Shown here: piece after piece, positions 6,912 to 14,403 of the stretch
Position numbering within the stretch: position 1 is the first letter of the stretch
How the letters are laid out: the number at the start of each line of letters is the position of its first letter
Assembly (NCBI GenBank): GCA_036276235.1
Contig: DATBDZ010000059.1
Coordinates: forward strand, 1 to 29,777
From: JANWHF01 sp036276235
GTDB lineage: Bacteria > Planctomycetota > Phycisphaerae > Tepidisphaerales > Tepidisphaeraceae
Direction: 5' to 3'
Length of the DNA: 29,777 bases
The notes under the pieces: model-generated
Told to the model about the DNA's origin: nothing
The model's input: only the letters and a program-made list of their open reading frames with translations
Databases searched by the model: none
Translations under genes and position numbers: made by a program

Positions 6912-7226
6912 GTGTCCGACGAAGCCGAACCACAACTTCCCAAAGTCCTTTCCGTGCTCGACCGCCTGACGGAACAGGAGCTGATCCAGCTCAATCACGT
7001 TATCGTTCAGCGGATTCGGCTGATGCAGCAGATCCGCGCTCACGGCGAAATGATCAACCTGCGCATCGGACAGCGCGTTCATTTCACAAACTCCGCCGGC
7101 GAAGTTATTCGCGGCACTGTCGCCAGACACAATCGCAAATCGGTAACGGTCGTGACGGGCGACGGACATCAATGGCGCGTTTCGCCGCGATTTCTCAAAG
7201 CCGATGATGCGAATGATCGGAGGTGA
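6912..7226 (+). CDS. small protein with C-terminal SH3/KOW-like segment, unknown function
   Basis: This is a 104-residue protein from a proposed GTG start. Residues 5-45 are helical and charged (LDRLTEQELIQLNHVIVQRI), and residues 50-97 look like a small beta-barrel (IGQRVHFTNSAGEVIRGTVA, then VTVVTGDGHQWRVSPRFL), as in SH3/KOW-type nucleic-acid or protein-binding modules. The open frame extends upstream to 6723, but that part reads straight through the 32-bp palindrome and is probably not coding. No good ribosome site precedes the GTG, so the start is uncertain. The SEC-C gene starts 3 bases after its stop, and the SEC-C ribosome site GGAGGTGA overlaps this stop codon, so the two are likely co-translated. 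Confidence 0.6.
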   Translation: MSDEAEPQLPKVLSVLDRLTEQELIQLNHVIVQRIRLMQQIRAHGEMINLRIGQRVHFTNSAGEVIRGTVARHNRKSVTVVTGDGHQWRVSPRFLKADDANDRR

Positions 7227-7229
7227 GCC

Positions 7230-8168
7230 ATGCCAGGCAACTTTGAAATTGACCCGTACGATCCGTGCCCATGCGGCAGCGGCAAAAAGTACAAGTTCTG
7301 CTGCCGCGCCAGTGCGCCGCCCCAAGCGCATGGCAAATATCCGATCGGGACGGTGGCGTATTATGGCCCGGACGACAAGACGACAACGAAGATCGCGGCG
7401 GGCGTCATAGTGGACGAGCACGCCACGCCCGTGCTGGAACGATGGACCGGCGAGAATGTCGCGAATGATCCGGCCGTCAGGCAACAGATCAAGCATTTCT
7501 TCGCAAAGAACGGCGTGAAAAATGTCGTTGTCACCGAGGGAAATCTCGGCTGTCCGCACGAAGAAGGCATCGACTTCCCCGTGGGGCAGGATTGTCCGCT
7601 GTGCCCCTTTTGGGCCGGCAAACAGGGAACCGCTAGAAGGAATCATGCGGACGCGAAATCGAAGTCTCTGGCACAGCTTGAAGAAGAGGAAGACTTTGCC
7701 GACGAGTTCGAACTTGACGAGGACGACGAGGATACACAGGACGATTACGACGAAATATTCGCACGCGTGGAAAAGATCGTCGGCCCGGATACCGAGGACA
7801 TGGGCAAGGCGATGGACCGAATCTTCGCCCACCTCGAAGCCAACCTTCAATTGCCATGCGAGGTGACCGGGATCGAAGATTTCCAGTGGGAAGAACCGTA
7901 CATCGTGGGCGGCTGGGATTATGAGGAATATGATCAACTCAAAAAGGTTCAGCCGTCTTATGAGGATAAGTATCAGTTGCTGGGTATCAGCAAAGGCGAA
8001 TATTCCGAATGGATGCTTTTTTCCGGCGATCTCGCCGCCCACGTAAAGCGTGTTTCCGACGGCAAGGTCTTCGTGCTGGGATTGGCCGAGTTGAAAGCCA
8101 CCGACAAGCAATCGCAAAACTATCAGCTTCTGCGCGATTATGGAGTTTGGTTTGTGAACAGCCGCTGA
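7230..8168 (+). CDS. SEC-C zinc-motif protein with CcbP-like C-terminal domain
   Basis: This is a 312-residue protein. The N-terminus has a SEC-C zinc motif (CPCGSGKKYKFCC, Cys13, Cys15, Cys24, Cys25), a module that binds zinc and, in SecA, ribosome or SecB surfaces. A second metal-like cluster follows at Cys109, His111, Cys123 and Cys126. Residues about 150-175 are very acidic (Asp/Glu runs). Residues about 205-312, with WEEPYIVGGWDYEEYDQLK and PSYEDKYQLLGI, resemble the calcium-binding CcbP family described in cyanobacteria; this is family resemblance from memory. The ribosome site GGAGGTGA is near-perfect and sits six bases before the ATG. Role unknown; a metal-responsive adaptor is one possibility. 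Confidence 0.72.
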   Translation: MPGNFEIDPYDPCPCGSGKKYKFCCRASAPPQAHGKYPIGTVAYYGPDDKTTTKIAAGVIVDEHATPVLERWTGENVANDPAVRQQIKHFFAKNGVKNVVVTEGNLGCPHEEGIDFPVGQDCPLCPFWAGKQGTARRNHADAKSKSLAQLEEEEDFADEFELDEDDEDTQDDYDEIFARVEKIVGPDTEDMGKAMDRIFAHLEANLQLPCEVTGIEDFQWEEPYIVGGWDYEEYDQLKKVQPSYEDKYQLLGISKGEYSEWMLFSGDLAAHVKRVSDGKVFVLGLAELKATDKQSQNYQLLRDYGVWFVNSR

Positions 8169-8171
8169 AGG

Positions 8172-8441
8172 CTAACCCGCCTTCGAGGTCGGCTGCTGGA
8201 GATCTTCAGTTGCCGCGACGTGCAGATATGAAACCAACGACTGGCGAACGGGAATCTCTTCGGGAGCGGGATGCTGATCGCGATCGTAAATTGCTACCGT
8301 CAGCCCGGATTTTGAAACGAAGAGCATTTCCGGGTGCAGAATATCGTAGGTCGTCCCGCTGGTTAGAATTAACCTAAAAGGCACAAACGGCCGGCGTCTC
8401 AATCGGGCAAAAACGGCATCAGCGGTCATAACATCAATCAT
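8172..8441 (-). CDS. small conserved hypothetical protein (RPFVPFRLILTSG type)
   Basis: This is a protein of about 89 residues whose core reads RRRPFVPFRLILTSGTTYDI followed by HPEMLFV. I recognise the pattern as a small family of unknown function common in planctomycetes. It is predicted to be a compact beta-rich domain without membrane segments or metal motifs. ATG codons at 8441 and 8429 and a GTG at 8459 are all possible starts; none has a strong ribosome site. Its 3' end lies 3 bases from the convergent SEC-C gene. Confidence 0.6.
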   Translation of the reverse strand: MIDVMTADAVFARLRRRPFVPFRLILTSGTTYDILHPEMLFVSKSGLTVAIYDRDQHPAPEEIPVRQSLVSYLHVAATEDLQQPTSKAG

Positions 8442-8519
8442 ATCAAGTTTGCCCCACACTGAGACGCACTGCCCCGTGTTTTGCAGGACCCATGCGGCGT
8501 GGGTATCATTGAAACCGGT

Positions 8520-8756
8520 ATGAGTGACGAAGCCAGCCTATTGGAACGAATCACGATCGACCCGAATGTATGCGGTGGCCGCCCCTGCATTCGCGGGTTT
8601 CGCATCCGAGTAAGCGATATCCTCGACCTTATAACCGCTGGGGCATCGCATGAAGAGATAATAAGCGACTACCCGTTCCTTGAGTGTGACGATATTCTCG
8701 CGGCGACAGCTTACGCAGCTCGGCAAACGGATCACATTGTACTTCAGCACACGTGA
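8520..8756 (+). CDS. DUF433 family protein (antitoxin-like)
   Basis: This 78-residue protein has the DUF433 hallmarks: ITIDPNVCGGRPCIRGFRI near the start, then the winged-helix segment ending in DILAATAYAA. DUF433 proteins are small DNA-binding antitoxin-like proteins, usually encoded just before a PIN-like DUF5615 toxin. No such toxin follows here: the stop codon TGA overlaps the GTG start of an enolase-superfamily dehydratase in the four bases GTGA. It may be an orphan antitoxin or a regulator co-opted by the next gene. ATG at 8520 is chosen because the upstream in-frame part shows no family similarity. Confidence 0.85.
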   Translation: MSDEASLLERITIDPNVCGGRPCIRGFRIRVSDILDLITAGASHEEIISDYPFLECDDILAATAYAARQTDHIVLQHT

Positions 8757-9931
8757 AGATAACCAAAATCGAAACGCTCGTCTGCCACGCGCGCATGCGC
8801 AACTGGATCTTCGTCAAGGTCCTTACCGATCAACCCGGCCTTTACGGCTGGGGCGAGGCGACGCTCGAATGGCACACGCGCGGCGTCATCGGCGCCATTG
8901 AAGACCTTTGCCAACTCCTCATCGGTGAAGACCCAACGCGCGTCGAGCATCTGTGGCAGATGATGTATCGCCAGCATTTCTGGCACGGGAACGGCATCAT
9001 CCGCGGCACCGCCATCAGCGGGATCGACATCGCGTTGTGGGATATTGTCGGGAAAGTTCACGGCGTCCCCTGCCACAAACTCTGGGGCGGGCCGGTGCGC
9101 GATTATGTGCGGCTCTATTCCCATCTGGGCGGCGGGAAGATGGAAGATTTCTACTGCACCGATCCCGGCGACGCCAAACGCTTTGGCGATCTGGCCCGCC
9201 AATCGGTCGAGGAAGGATTCACCGCGTTTAAGACGATGGCCGTTCCCGAAACTTCGACGCTCGAAGGCACCCAGCCGATCCACTACGCCGAGGCATGCGT
9301 GGCGGCGATGCGCGTCGCGGTCGGCGACGGGATCGACATCATGGTCGATTGCCATGCGCGGCCAAGCCCGCGCATGGGAATGCTCTTCGCCAAGGCACTG
9401 GAGCCGTACAATCTCTACTGGTTTGAGGAACCGTGCTGGCCCGAGGCGATGGACGATATCGCGCTGATCCAACGCGCCGTGAAAACGCCGATCGCCACTG
9501 GCGAGCGACTCGTCAGTGTCTTCCCCTTCCGCGAGCTATTCGAGAAACGTGCCGCCAGCGTCATTCAACCCGATGTCACCCACTGCGGCGGCTTGAGCGA
9601 AGCTCGCCGCATCTGCGCGCTGGCTCACACTTATCGCGTCGCGGTCGCCCCGCACAATCCGCAGGGCCCCGTCAGCACCGCCGCCTCGCTGGAGCTTGGC
9701 TTTGCCGAGCCTTCCTACAACATCTGCGAGCAGGTGCATTCAGATGTCCCGTGGCGAAATGAGGTTGTAAGGGAAGGCTTCGAGGTCGATAAAAAAGGCC
9801 GCGTCGTCCGCCCCAACAAGCGGCCGGGCCTGGGGATCGAGATCAACGAGGACGAAGTCCGCAAGCATCCTTTCCAGCAGGAAATCGTGCGGCGCACTTT
9901 TTATCGGGATGGCAGCGTTGGGGATTGGTAA
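8753..9931 (+). CDS. mandelate racemase/enolase-superfamily sugar-acid dehydratase (DgoD-like)
   Basis: This is a 392-residue enolase-superfamily enzyme of the D-galactonate/mannonate/gluconate dehydratase branch, which removes water from sugar acids to give 2-keto-3-deoxy acids. The N-terminal capping domain (1-120) starts with the typical MKITKIETLV. The barrel carries metal ligands Asp199 (in VDCHAR, with His201 two residues on), Glu225 (WFEEP) and Glu251 (ATGERL), and the catalytic His301 in VAPHNPQGP. The DxH pair plus APH is characteristic of the galactonate/mannonate dehydratase subgroup. The exact substrate cannot be read from the sequence. It uses a GTG start overlapping the DUF433 stop, so translation is probably coupled. 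A Gfo/Idh/MocA oxidoreductase nearby suits a sugar-acid catabolic setting. Confidence 0.88.
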   Translation: MKITKIETLVCHARMRNWIFVKVLTDQPGLYGWGEATLEWHTRGVIGAIEDLCQLLIGEDPTRVEHLWQMMYRQHFWHGNGIIRGTAISGIDIALWDIVGKVHGVPCHKLWGGPVRDYVRLYSHLGGGKMEDFYCTDPGDAKRFGDLARQSVEEGFTAFKTMAVPETSTLEGTQPIHYAEACVAAMRVAVGDGIDIMVDCHARPSPRMGMLFAKALEPYNLYWFEEPCWPEAMDDIALIQRAVKTPIATGERLVSVFPFRELFEKRAASVIQPDVTHCGGLSEARRICALAHTYRVAVAPHNPQGPVSTAASLELGFAEPSYNICEQVHSDVPWRNEVVREGFEVDKKGRVVRPNKRPGLGIEINEDEVRKHPFQQEIVRRTFYRDGSVGDW

Positions 9932-9975
9932 ACGATGGCCTGTGCGTGCCTTAGAAGGTATAATTCATTGGACCG

Positions 9976-10203
9976 ATGAAAGTTTATGATGAAATCATCG
10001 ACCTGATCGCAACGAGCCGACCCGAAATGATCGCGAATTTTCAGGTGTCGCCCGAGGCGAAAGAACATGTCGCCGATCTTCTTTCGCGCGAGAAGAACGG
10101 CGGCCTCACCCCCGACGAGACCTCTGAACTCAATGACTACATGGAGTTCGAGCACATCATGCGTCTGGTCAAAGCCCGCGCCCGCCAGCTTCTCACGCAA
10201 TGA
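9976..10203 (+). CDS. small conserved hypothetical protein (MKVYDEIIDLIA type)
   Basis: This 75-residue, all-helical, charged protein has a pattern (YDEIIDLIA, then KEHVADLLSREKNGGLTPDE, then MRLVKARARQLL) that I recognise as a small family found in cyanobacteria and planctomycetes, of unknown function. A TATAAT box at 9959-9964 lies close upstream, but I see no convincing -35. If that box is used, the leader would be only a few bases long. It ends 28 bases before the stop of the convergent oxidoreductase gene. Confidence 0.65.
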   Translation: MKVYDEIIDLIATSRPEMIANFQVSPEAKEHVADLLSREKNGGLTPDETSELNDYMEFEHIMRLVKARARQLLTQ

Positions 10204-10231
10204 CGACCTATGTCCCAGCCGCGCTTCGCCG

Positions 10232-11572
10232 TTAAAGCTCCCACCCCTTCCGCCGTTCGCGGCGTAGGTATTGATCCGCATCGGTCGTATTGGTCACCTG
10301 CATCTTCTCCGCGTCCCATATCAGTTTCTTGCCGACGCGATACGCGATATTTCCTAGATGGTTGGCTTCGGTGAGCCAGCCGCCGTACTCGAAGTTGGCG
10401 TGCATTGGCTTGCCGCTCTTGACGGCGGCGATCCATTCCTTGTGATGGCCGGGCGAGTGCGGCAAGGTCTGCTCGGGCGGCTTGTAATCCGCGAAATCCT
10501 TTTCCGGCAATAGCGTATGCTTGCTGTAGTCCGCAAGGAGCATTCCCTTGTCGCCGATGAACAGCACGCCGTCCGGCCATTTGGGAATGCCGCCGGATGT
10601 CCAGATTTCCGGCTTGTCTTCGCCCTGGTGCCAGTAGAGCTTGAGCGCGGGCATGTCGCCGCGCGGGCCGTATTCGTAGATTGCTTGCATCGTCGCCGGC
10701 GCGATCTCCGGGTGCGGCGGGATGCCGCTGGCCTCCACCGACAGCGGCGCATGCAGCTTCAATGCCCAGAACGGCAGATCGTTCCAGTGGCTCCCCAGAT
10801 CGCTCATCGTCCCATTCCCAAAATCCAACCAGCGATACCAGCGCGGGCCGGGCAGATACGCCTTGGTATAGGGACGATATTGTGCCGGGCCGATCCACAA
10901 ATCCCAATCCACGCCCGGCGGCGGATCTTCCGGCGGCATGCGATCGGTCACATAGAAAATGTCCTTGTTCCGCTTCGAAGCCTCCTCGCTCTGCAACCCC
11001 CATGCGCGCGATACCCACACATGCGCCTCGCGCACCGCGCCGATCGCCCCGCCCTGCACCAGCTCCACGATGCGGCGATAGTTGTCCGTCGCGTGCATCT
11101 GAATCCCCATCGCCGTGATCACGTCGGTCTTCGCCGCCGTCTCGCGGATCATCCGCGCTTCCCACACATCATGCGTGAGCGGCTTCTCGCAGTAGATATG
11201 CTTCTTGGCCCGCAGCGCCAGCATCGTCGCCAGCGCGTGGCTATGCTCGGGAATCGCCACGACGACGGCGTCAAATTCCTCGGGATGATCAAAGAGCTTG
11301 CGGTAATCCGTCAGGAATTTCGCCGAAGGATATTTCTTCTCCGCCGCCGATAGCAGACGGCCATCGACATCGCAAAACGCGACGAGGTTTTCCGAAGCCA
11401 GCGCCTTTGCATCATCCCCCGCGCGGCCCCCGGAGCCGATGATGGCAATATTCAGCTTACTGTTCAGATTCTGCCCCCGCAGAATTGCCGGCGCCGCCAG
11501 CGCGCTCGCCGCCGCCGTCAAAACTCCTCGATTAAATTGCCGCCGTGTGGTGGTCCGGTGGGAGTTGCTCAT
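10232..11572 (-). CDS. Tat-exported Gfo/Idh/MocA family oxidoreductase
   Basis: This is a 446-residue protein with a twin-arginine signal (TTTRRQFNRG at 7-16, then an Ala-rich hydrophobic stretch to about 32), so it is likely exported folded. The Rossmann fold follows (NIAIIGSGGRAG, about 41-52), then the family motif YCEKPLTH that positions the catalytic lysine, and a C-terminal beta-sheet domain. The Tat-signal subgroup is abundant in Planctomycetota and Verrucomicrobiota and acts on sugars or glycosides with NAD(P); substrates are mostly unknown. ATG at 11572 is preferred to the TTG two codons upstream; neither has a strong ribosome site. The gene faces the dehydratase cluster on the opposite strand. 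Confidence 0.9.
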   Translation of the reverse strand: MSNSHRTTTRRQFNRGVLTAAASALAAPAILRGQNLNSKLNIAIIGSGGRAGDDAKALASENLVAFCDVDGRLLSAAEKKYPSAKFLTDYRKLFDHPEEFDAVVVAIPEHSHALATMLALRAKKHIYCEKPLTHDVWEARMIRETAAKTDVITAMGIQMHATDNYRRIVELVQGGAIGAVREAHVWVSRAWGLQSEEASKRNKDIFYVTDRMPPEDPPPGVDWDLWIGPAQYRPYTKAYLPGPRWYRWLDFGNGTMSDLGSHWNDLPFWALKLHAPLSVEASGIPPHPEIAPATMQAIYEYGPRGDMPALKLYWHQGEDKPEIWTSGGIPKWPDGVLFIGDKGMLLADYSKHTLLPEKDFADYKPPEQTLPHSPGHHKEWIAAVKSGKPMHANFEYGGWLTEANHLGNIAYRVGKKLIWDAEKMQVTNTTDADQYLRRERRKGWEL

Positions 11573-11691
11573 ATGCAATCTGCTACCGGCGGCATGTTGA
11601 CGCTGTTGTTTGCGGGTCGGGCGAATTCAGATGCCTTCCATCAGTTCTGGATCCGAAAAGGGGATCGGGAGTCTTTCCGACGGAGCGCCAT

Positions 11692-11719
11692 TTGAACATA
11701 TCTTACATGGTGATATACT
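11692..11719 (+). promoter_or_regulatory. candidate promoter with ATATC-N9-GATAT dyad for the toxin-antitoxin pair
   Basis: TTGAAC (11692-11697) and TATACT (11714-11719) are separated by 16 bases. The -10 lies only 7 bases before the proposed GTG start at 11727, implying a leaderless mRNA. ATATC (11698-11702) and GATAT (11712-11716) form a dyad across the spacer and -10, a plausible operator for autoregulation by the downstream HTH antitoxin. Confidence 0.45.
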
Positions 11720-11726
11720 TCGTTTC

Positions 11727-12083
11727 GTGCAGTGGACGCTCATTCAGATGCCAACATTCAACCGACGCTGGCGATCGGAAAAATTGCCGGACGACGACTT
11801 ACAGGCATTGGAGTCGGCAATCATGCGAGCCCCTTCGGCAGGAGCCGTTATGCGCGGCACCGGCGGCTTACGCAAAGCGCGTTTTGCTCCGCCTTCACGC
11901 GGCACGGGAAAAAGCGGATCAATGCGGATTGGATACGCTCAGTTTCCACAGTACCGCTTGATCCTTTTGGTCACGCTGTTTCTGAAGAAAGACGAGGAGA
12001 ATCTGGATGCCGCGACGTGCGCCGGCATTAAAGCACTACTGCATCGAGTCAGCCACGCGCTTCAAACCGGAGCAAAACCATGA
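11727..12083 (+). CDS. RelE/HigB-like toxin
   Basis: This 118-residue protein has the RelE/ParE-superfamily layout: an N-terminal strand (QWTLIQMPTFNRRW), a helix pair (LPDDDLQALESAIM), then GAVMRGTGGLRKARFAPPSRG, basic glycine-rich strands and a YRLILLVTLFLKKDEENLD end. The GTGGLRKxR segment is typical of HigB-type mRNA interferases that cut at the ribosome. A GTG start at 11727 is chosen because the family similarity begins there; an internal ATG at 11751 is too late. Its stop overlaps the antitoxin start (ATGA). The toxin-first order is as in higBA. Confidence 0.82.
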   Translation: MQWTLIQMPTFNRRWRSEKLPDDDLQALESAIMRAPSAGAVMRGTGGLRKARFAPPSRGTGKSGSMRIGYAQFPQYRLILLVTLFLKKDEENLDAATCAGIKALLHRVSHALQTGAKP

Positions 12084-12463
12084 AGAAAATTGTTAGCAAC
12101 AAAAAGAAGCCGGCTCGAAAGTCAAACCCTGCCGCCCGCGCGATGGGCAAGGCGATCATCACCGACCTGACCCAATTCGCGCAGGCTCTGGAGGCGGGTG
12201 TCGCGCTCAAATCCAAGTACACCGTCCGCCGCGTGCAGTTACCCGATGTTCCGCGAGAATACGATAAGAAATTAGTCCGCGCCACCCGCGACCGGATCGG
12301 CGTCAGTCAGGCGGTCTTCGCCCATCTGCTGGGCGTCTCCACGATCCTTGTGCAGGCGTGGGAACAGGGCAATCGCATTCCCGCCGCATGGGCGCGGCGA
12401 CTTCTCGATGAAGTCAACCACGACCCCCAGCGCTGGCGCGGGATGATCAGGCGAGCTTCGTGA
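12080..12463 (+). CDS. HTH (Xre-type) antitoxin, HigA-like
   Basis: This 127-residue protein has a basic N-terminus (1-25), a middle segment likely to wrap the toxin (26-60) and an Xre-type helix-turn-helix at about 65-108 (RDRIGVSQAVFAHLLGVS, then VQAWEQGNRIP). It starts with ATG overlapping the toxin stop codon by four bases. It should neutralise the upstream toxin and repress the shared promoter, possibly at the dyad at 11698-11716. Nothing indicates truncation. Confidence 0.87.
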   Translation: MKKIVSNKKKPARKSNPAARAMGKAIITDLTQFAQALEAGVALKSKYTVRRVQLPDVPREYDKKLVRATRDRIGVSQAVFAHLLGVSTILVQAWEQGNRIPAAWARRLLDEVNHDPQRWRGMIRRAS

Positions 12464-12586
12464 AGCACCTGTCGTTAATAAGATCTATCCACTTGGGCAA
12501 TGGCCCTTGCATTGTCCACAGATTCGGCGAAAACAGCACCAAAGCCGCCGCGCCCTCATTTGCCGAATTGCGGGCGAAAGACGTTT

Positions 12587-13543
12587 ATGCTGTTGAAGCT
12601 TACGCATCAGACTGATCTCAATTATTCAGACCTCATCAGCGAATCGATCATGGAAGTGCGGATGGCGCCGCGCCAGGAGGAGGATCAGCATCGCCTCTCC
12701 TTTACGCTGGCGATCGGGCCGGCGACGCCTGCGTTTAATTATTTCGATTGGCTGGGGAACACGGTTCACTGGTTCACCGTCAATTCGTTTCACCGGCAGA
12801 TCAGAATCATCGCCACGAGCGTGGTGGAGACGGACCGGCCGCTAAGTGATCCGCGCGCGATTGCTGATACGTGGCCGCTTTCCAGCCGCGACTATGAGTA
12901 TTCGGTTTATGACTTTCTGCAATTTGGTGGTCCGATCGTGGATTCCCCGCAATTGCGTGCGCTGGCGGATGAATTGCGGCCGGCGCCGGGAGCGCCGCTG
13001 GGGGAGCTGGCGATGCGGATGCTCTCGGTCATCGGCGAGTGGTTTACCTATCAGAAGGGCGTGACGACCGCCGCCAGTCCGATCACGGATATTCTCGAGA
13101 AGCGCTCAGGCGTCTGCCAGGATTTCACGCATCTGATGATCGGACTTGGCCGGGCACTGGGGATTCCTTCGCGGTACGTCAGCGGCCTGGTTCACCCCGA
13201 CGCCCAGAAATATCGCGGATTTACACAGACGCACGCGTGGTGCGAGATGCTCTTCCCGTCGGTCGGCTGGATCGGGTTCGATCCGGCCAATAATTGCGTG
13301 ATCGGCGATAATTTCGTGAAGGTCGGCGTCGGCAGAAGCTTCAACGATGTTCCGCCGAATAAAGGTCTGTATAAAGGCGCGGCTACCGAGTCGATGGAAG
13401 TCACCGTTCACAGCGAAGAGCTGGCGGAGATTCCGTCGGAACTCGCCGCCGAGCGCGTGCAATCGATCGCGATCCCAACGTATGTGAGCGCGTATGCGGC
13501 CCAGCGCGACGCCAGCCAGCAGCAGGAGCAGCAGCAACAATGA
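12587..13543 (+). CDS. transglutaminase-like cysteine peptidase family protein
   Basis: This 318-residue protein has an N-terminal bacterial transglutaminase-like domain (about 1-85, LKLTHQTDLNYSDLISESI) and a transglutaminase core (about 130-240). The catalytic triad is visible: Cys177 in RSGVCQDFTHLM, His216 in QTHAWCEM and Asp232 in IGFDPANN. The C-terminus ends in a Gln-rich run. In many bacteria this gene clusters with Anbu, an alpha-E (DUF403) protein and a circularly permuted ATP-grasp gene, a set thought to build or process a peptide. Only Anbu is present here, and the gene overlaps it by four bases (ATGA). ATG 12587 is chosen because similarity starts there. Confidence 0.9.
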   Translation: MLLKLTHQTDLNYSDLISESIMEVRMAPRQEEDQHRLSFTLAIGPATPAFNYFDWLGNTVHWFTVNSFHRQIRIIATSVVETDRPLSDPRAIADTWPLSSRDYEYSVYDFLQFGGPIVDSPQLRALADELRPAPGAPLGELAMRMLSVIGEWFTYQKGVTTAASPITDILEKRSGVCQDFTHLMIGLGRALGIPSRYVSGLVHPDAQKYRGFTQTHAWCEMLFPSVGWIGFDPANNCVIGDNFVKVGVGRSFNDVPPNKGLYKGAATESMEVTVHSEELAEIPSELAAERVQSIAIPTYVSAYAAQRDASQQQEQQQQ

Positions 13544-14403
13544 CGTACTGTCTCGGCATCGTTACCAAGCATGGCCTGATCATGGCTTCGGATTCGCGCA
13601 CGAACGCTGGGTATGATCAGATCAACACCACGCGCAAGATGCACACCTTCGTGCAGCCGGGCGAGCGCGTGTTTGTGTTGCTTGCCAGCGGAAGCCTTTC
13701 ACTTTCGCAATCGATTCTGACGCTCTTGCGGCGGGACTTTGAGGCCGGGCGTGGATTGGCGGTGGCGCCGTCGCTCTATGATGCCGCACGGGTGATCGGC
13801 GAGCAGATGCGCCGCGTTTCTGATCTGGATCGCCCTTCGCTTGAGCGCGATAAATACAGCTTCAATACTCACTTCATTCTCGGCGGGCAGATCAAGGGAG
13901 AGCCGCCGAGCTTGATCATGATTTATCCGCAGGGCAACCCGCTGCAGGCGACGGAGGATTCTCCGTACCTGCAGATTGGTGAAACCAAATATGGCCGCCC
14001 CATTCTCGATCGCGGCGTGCGCTTCAATCACACCACGCTCGAAGAAGCCGCCAAATACGCGCTGCTGTCCCTCGATTCGACGATGAAATCGAACGTAACC
14101 GTCGGCCCGCCGGTCGATCTGCTGGCGTATTCGGTGGATGAGCTGGACATCACGCGGCATCGCCGATTTCTCGATGACGACCCTGACCTGATGAAGATCC
14201 GCGTGCGCTGGGAACAGGCGCTGCGGCAGGCGGTGCTGCGATTGCCGAATCTGCGATTCACCCGCCGCGCGGGCGCCGGACAATCGCCGGCCTCAGAAAC
14301 GATCCAACTGGTGGAGAGCGGCGGAGCCCCCGAGAGCGAAGCGAGCAATCCGCCGCCGAAAGAGCCGGCGGTAATCCGATCAACGGTCGCGACGAGCGAC
14401 TGA
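13540..14403 (+). CDS. Anbu proteasome-type protease
   Basis: This 287-residue proteasome-related hydrolase belongs to the Anbu (ancestral beta subunit) family. It starts MTYCLGIVTKHGLIMASDSR, so removal of Met exposes the Thr that would be the N-terminal nucleophile, followed by NAGYDQINTTRKMHTF, the family's conserved opening. The core extends to about residue 240. A further 45 residues are Pro/Ala/Ser/Glu-rich and probably disordered, an extension beyond the family's usual length of about 240-250. It shares the four-base ATGA overlap with the transglutaminase gene, so the two are one translational unit. Anbu forms open helical or ring assemblies; its substrate is unknown. Confidence 0.9.
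   Translation: MTYCLGIVTKHGLIMASDSRTNAGYDQINTTRKMHTFVQPGERVFVLLASGSLSLSQSILTLLRRDFEAGRGLAVAPSLYDAARVIGEQMRRVSDLDRPSLERDKYSFNTHFILGGQIKGEPPSLIMIYPQGNPLQATEDSPYLQIGETKYGRPILDRGVRFNHTTLEEAAKYALLSLDSTMKSNVTVGPPVDLLAYSVDELDITRHRRFLDDDPDLMKIRVRWEQALRQAVLRLPNLRFTRRAGAGQSPASETIQLVESGGAPESEASNPPPKEPAVIRSTVATSD

Noticed and set aside
11610..11726. Longer N-terminus for the RelE/HigB-like toxin
   Set aside because: RelE/HigB similarity starts at the GTG at 11727, and the promoter elements lie inside the proposed extension.
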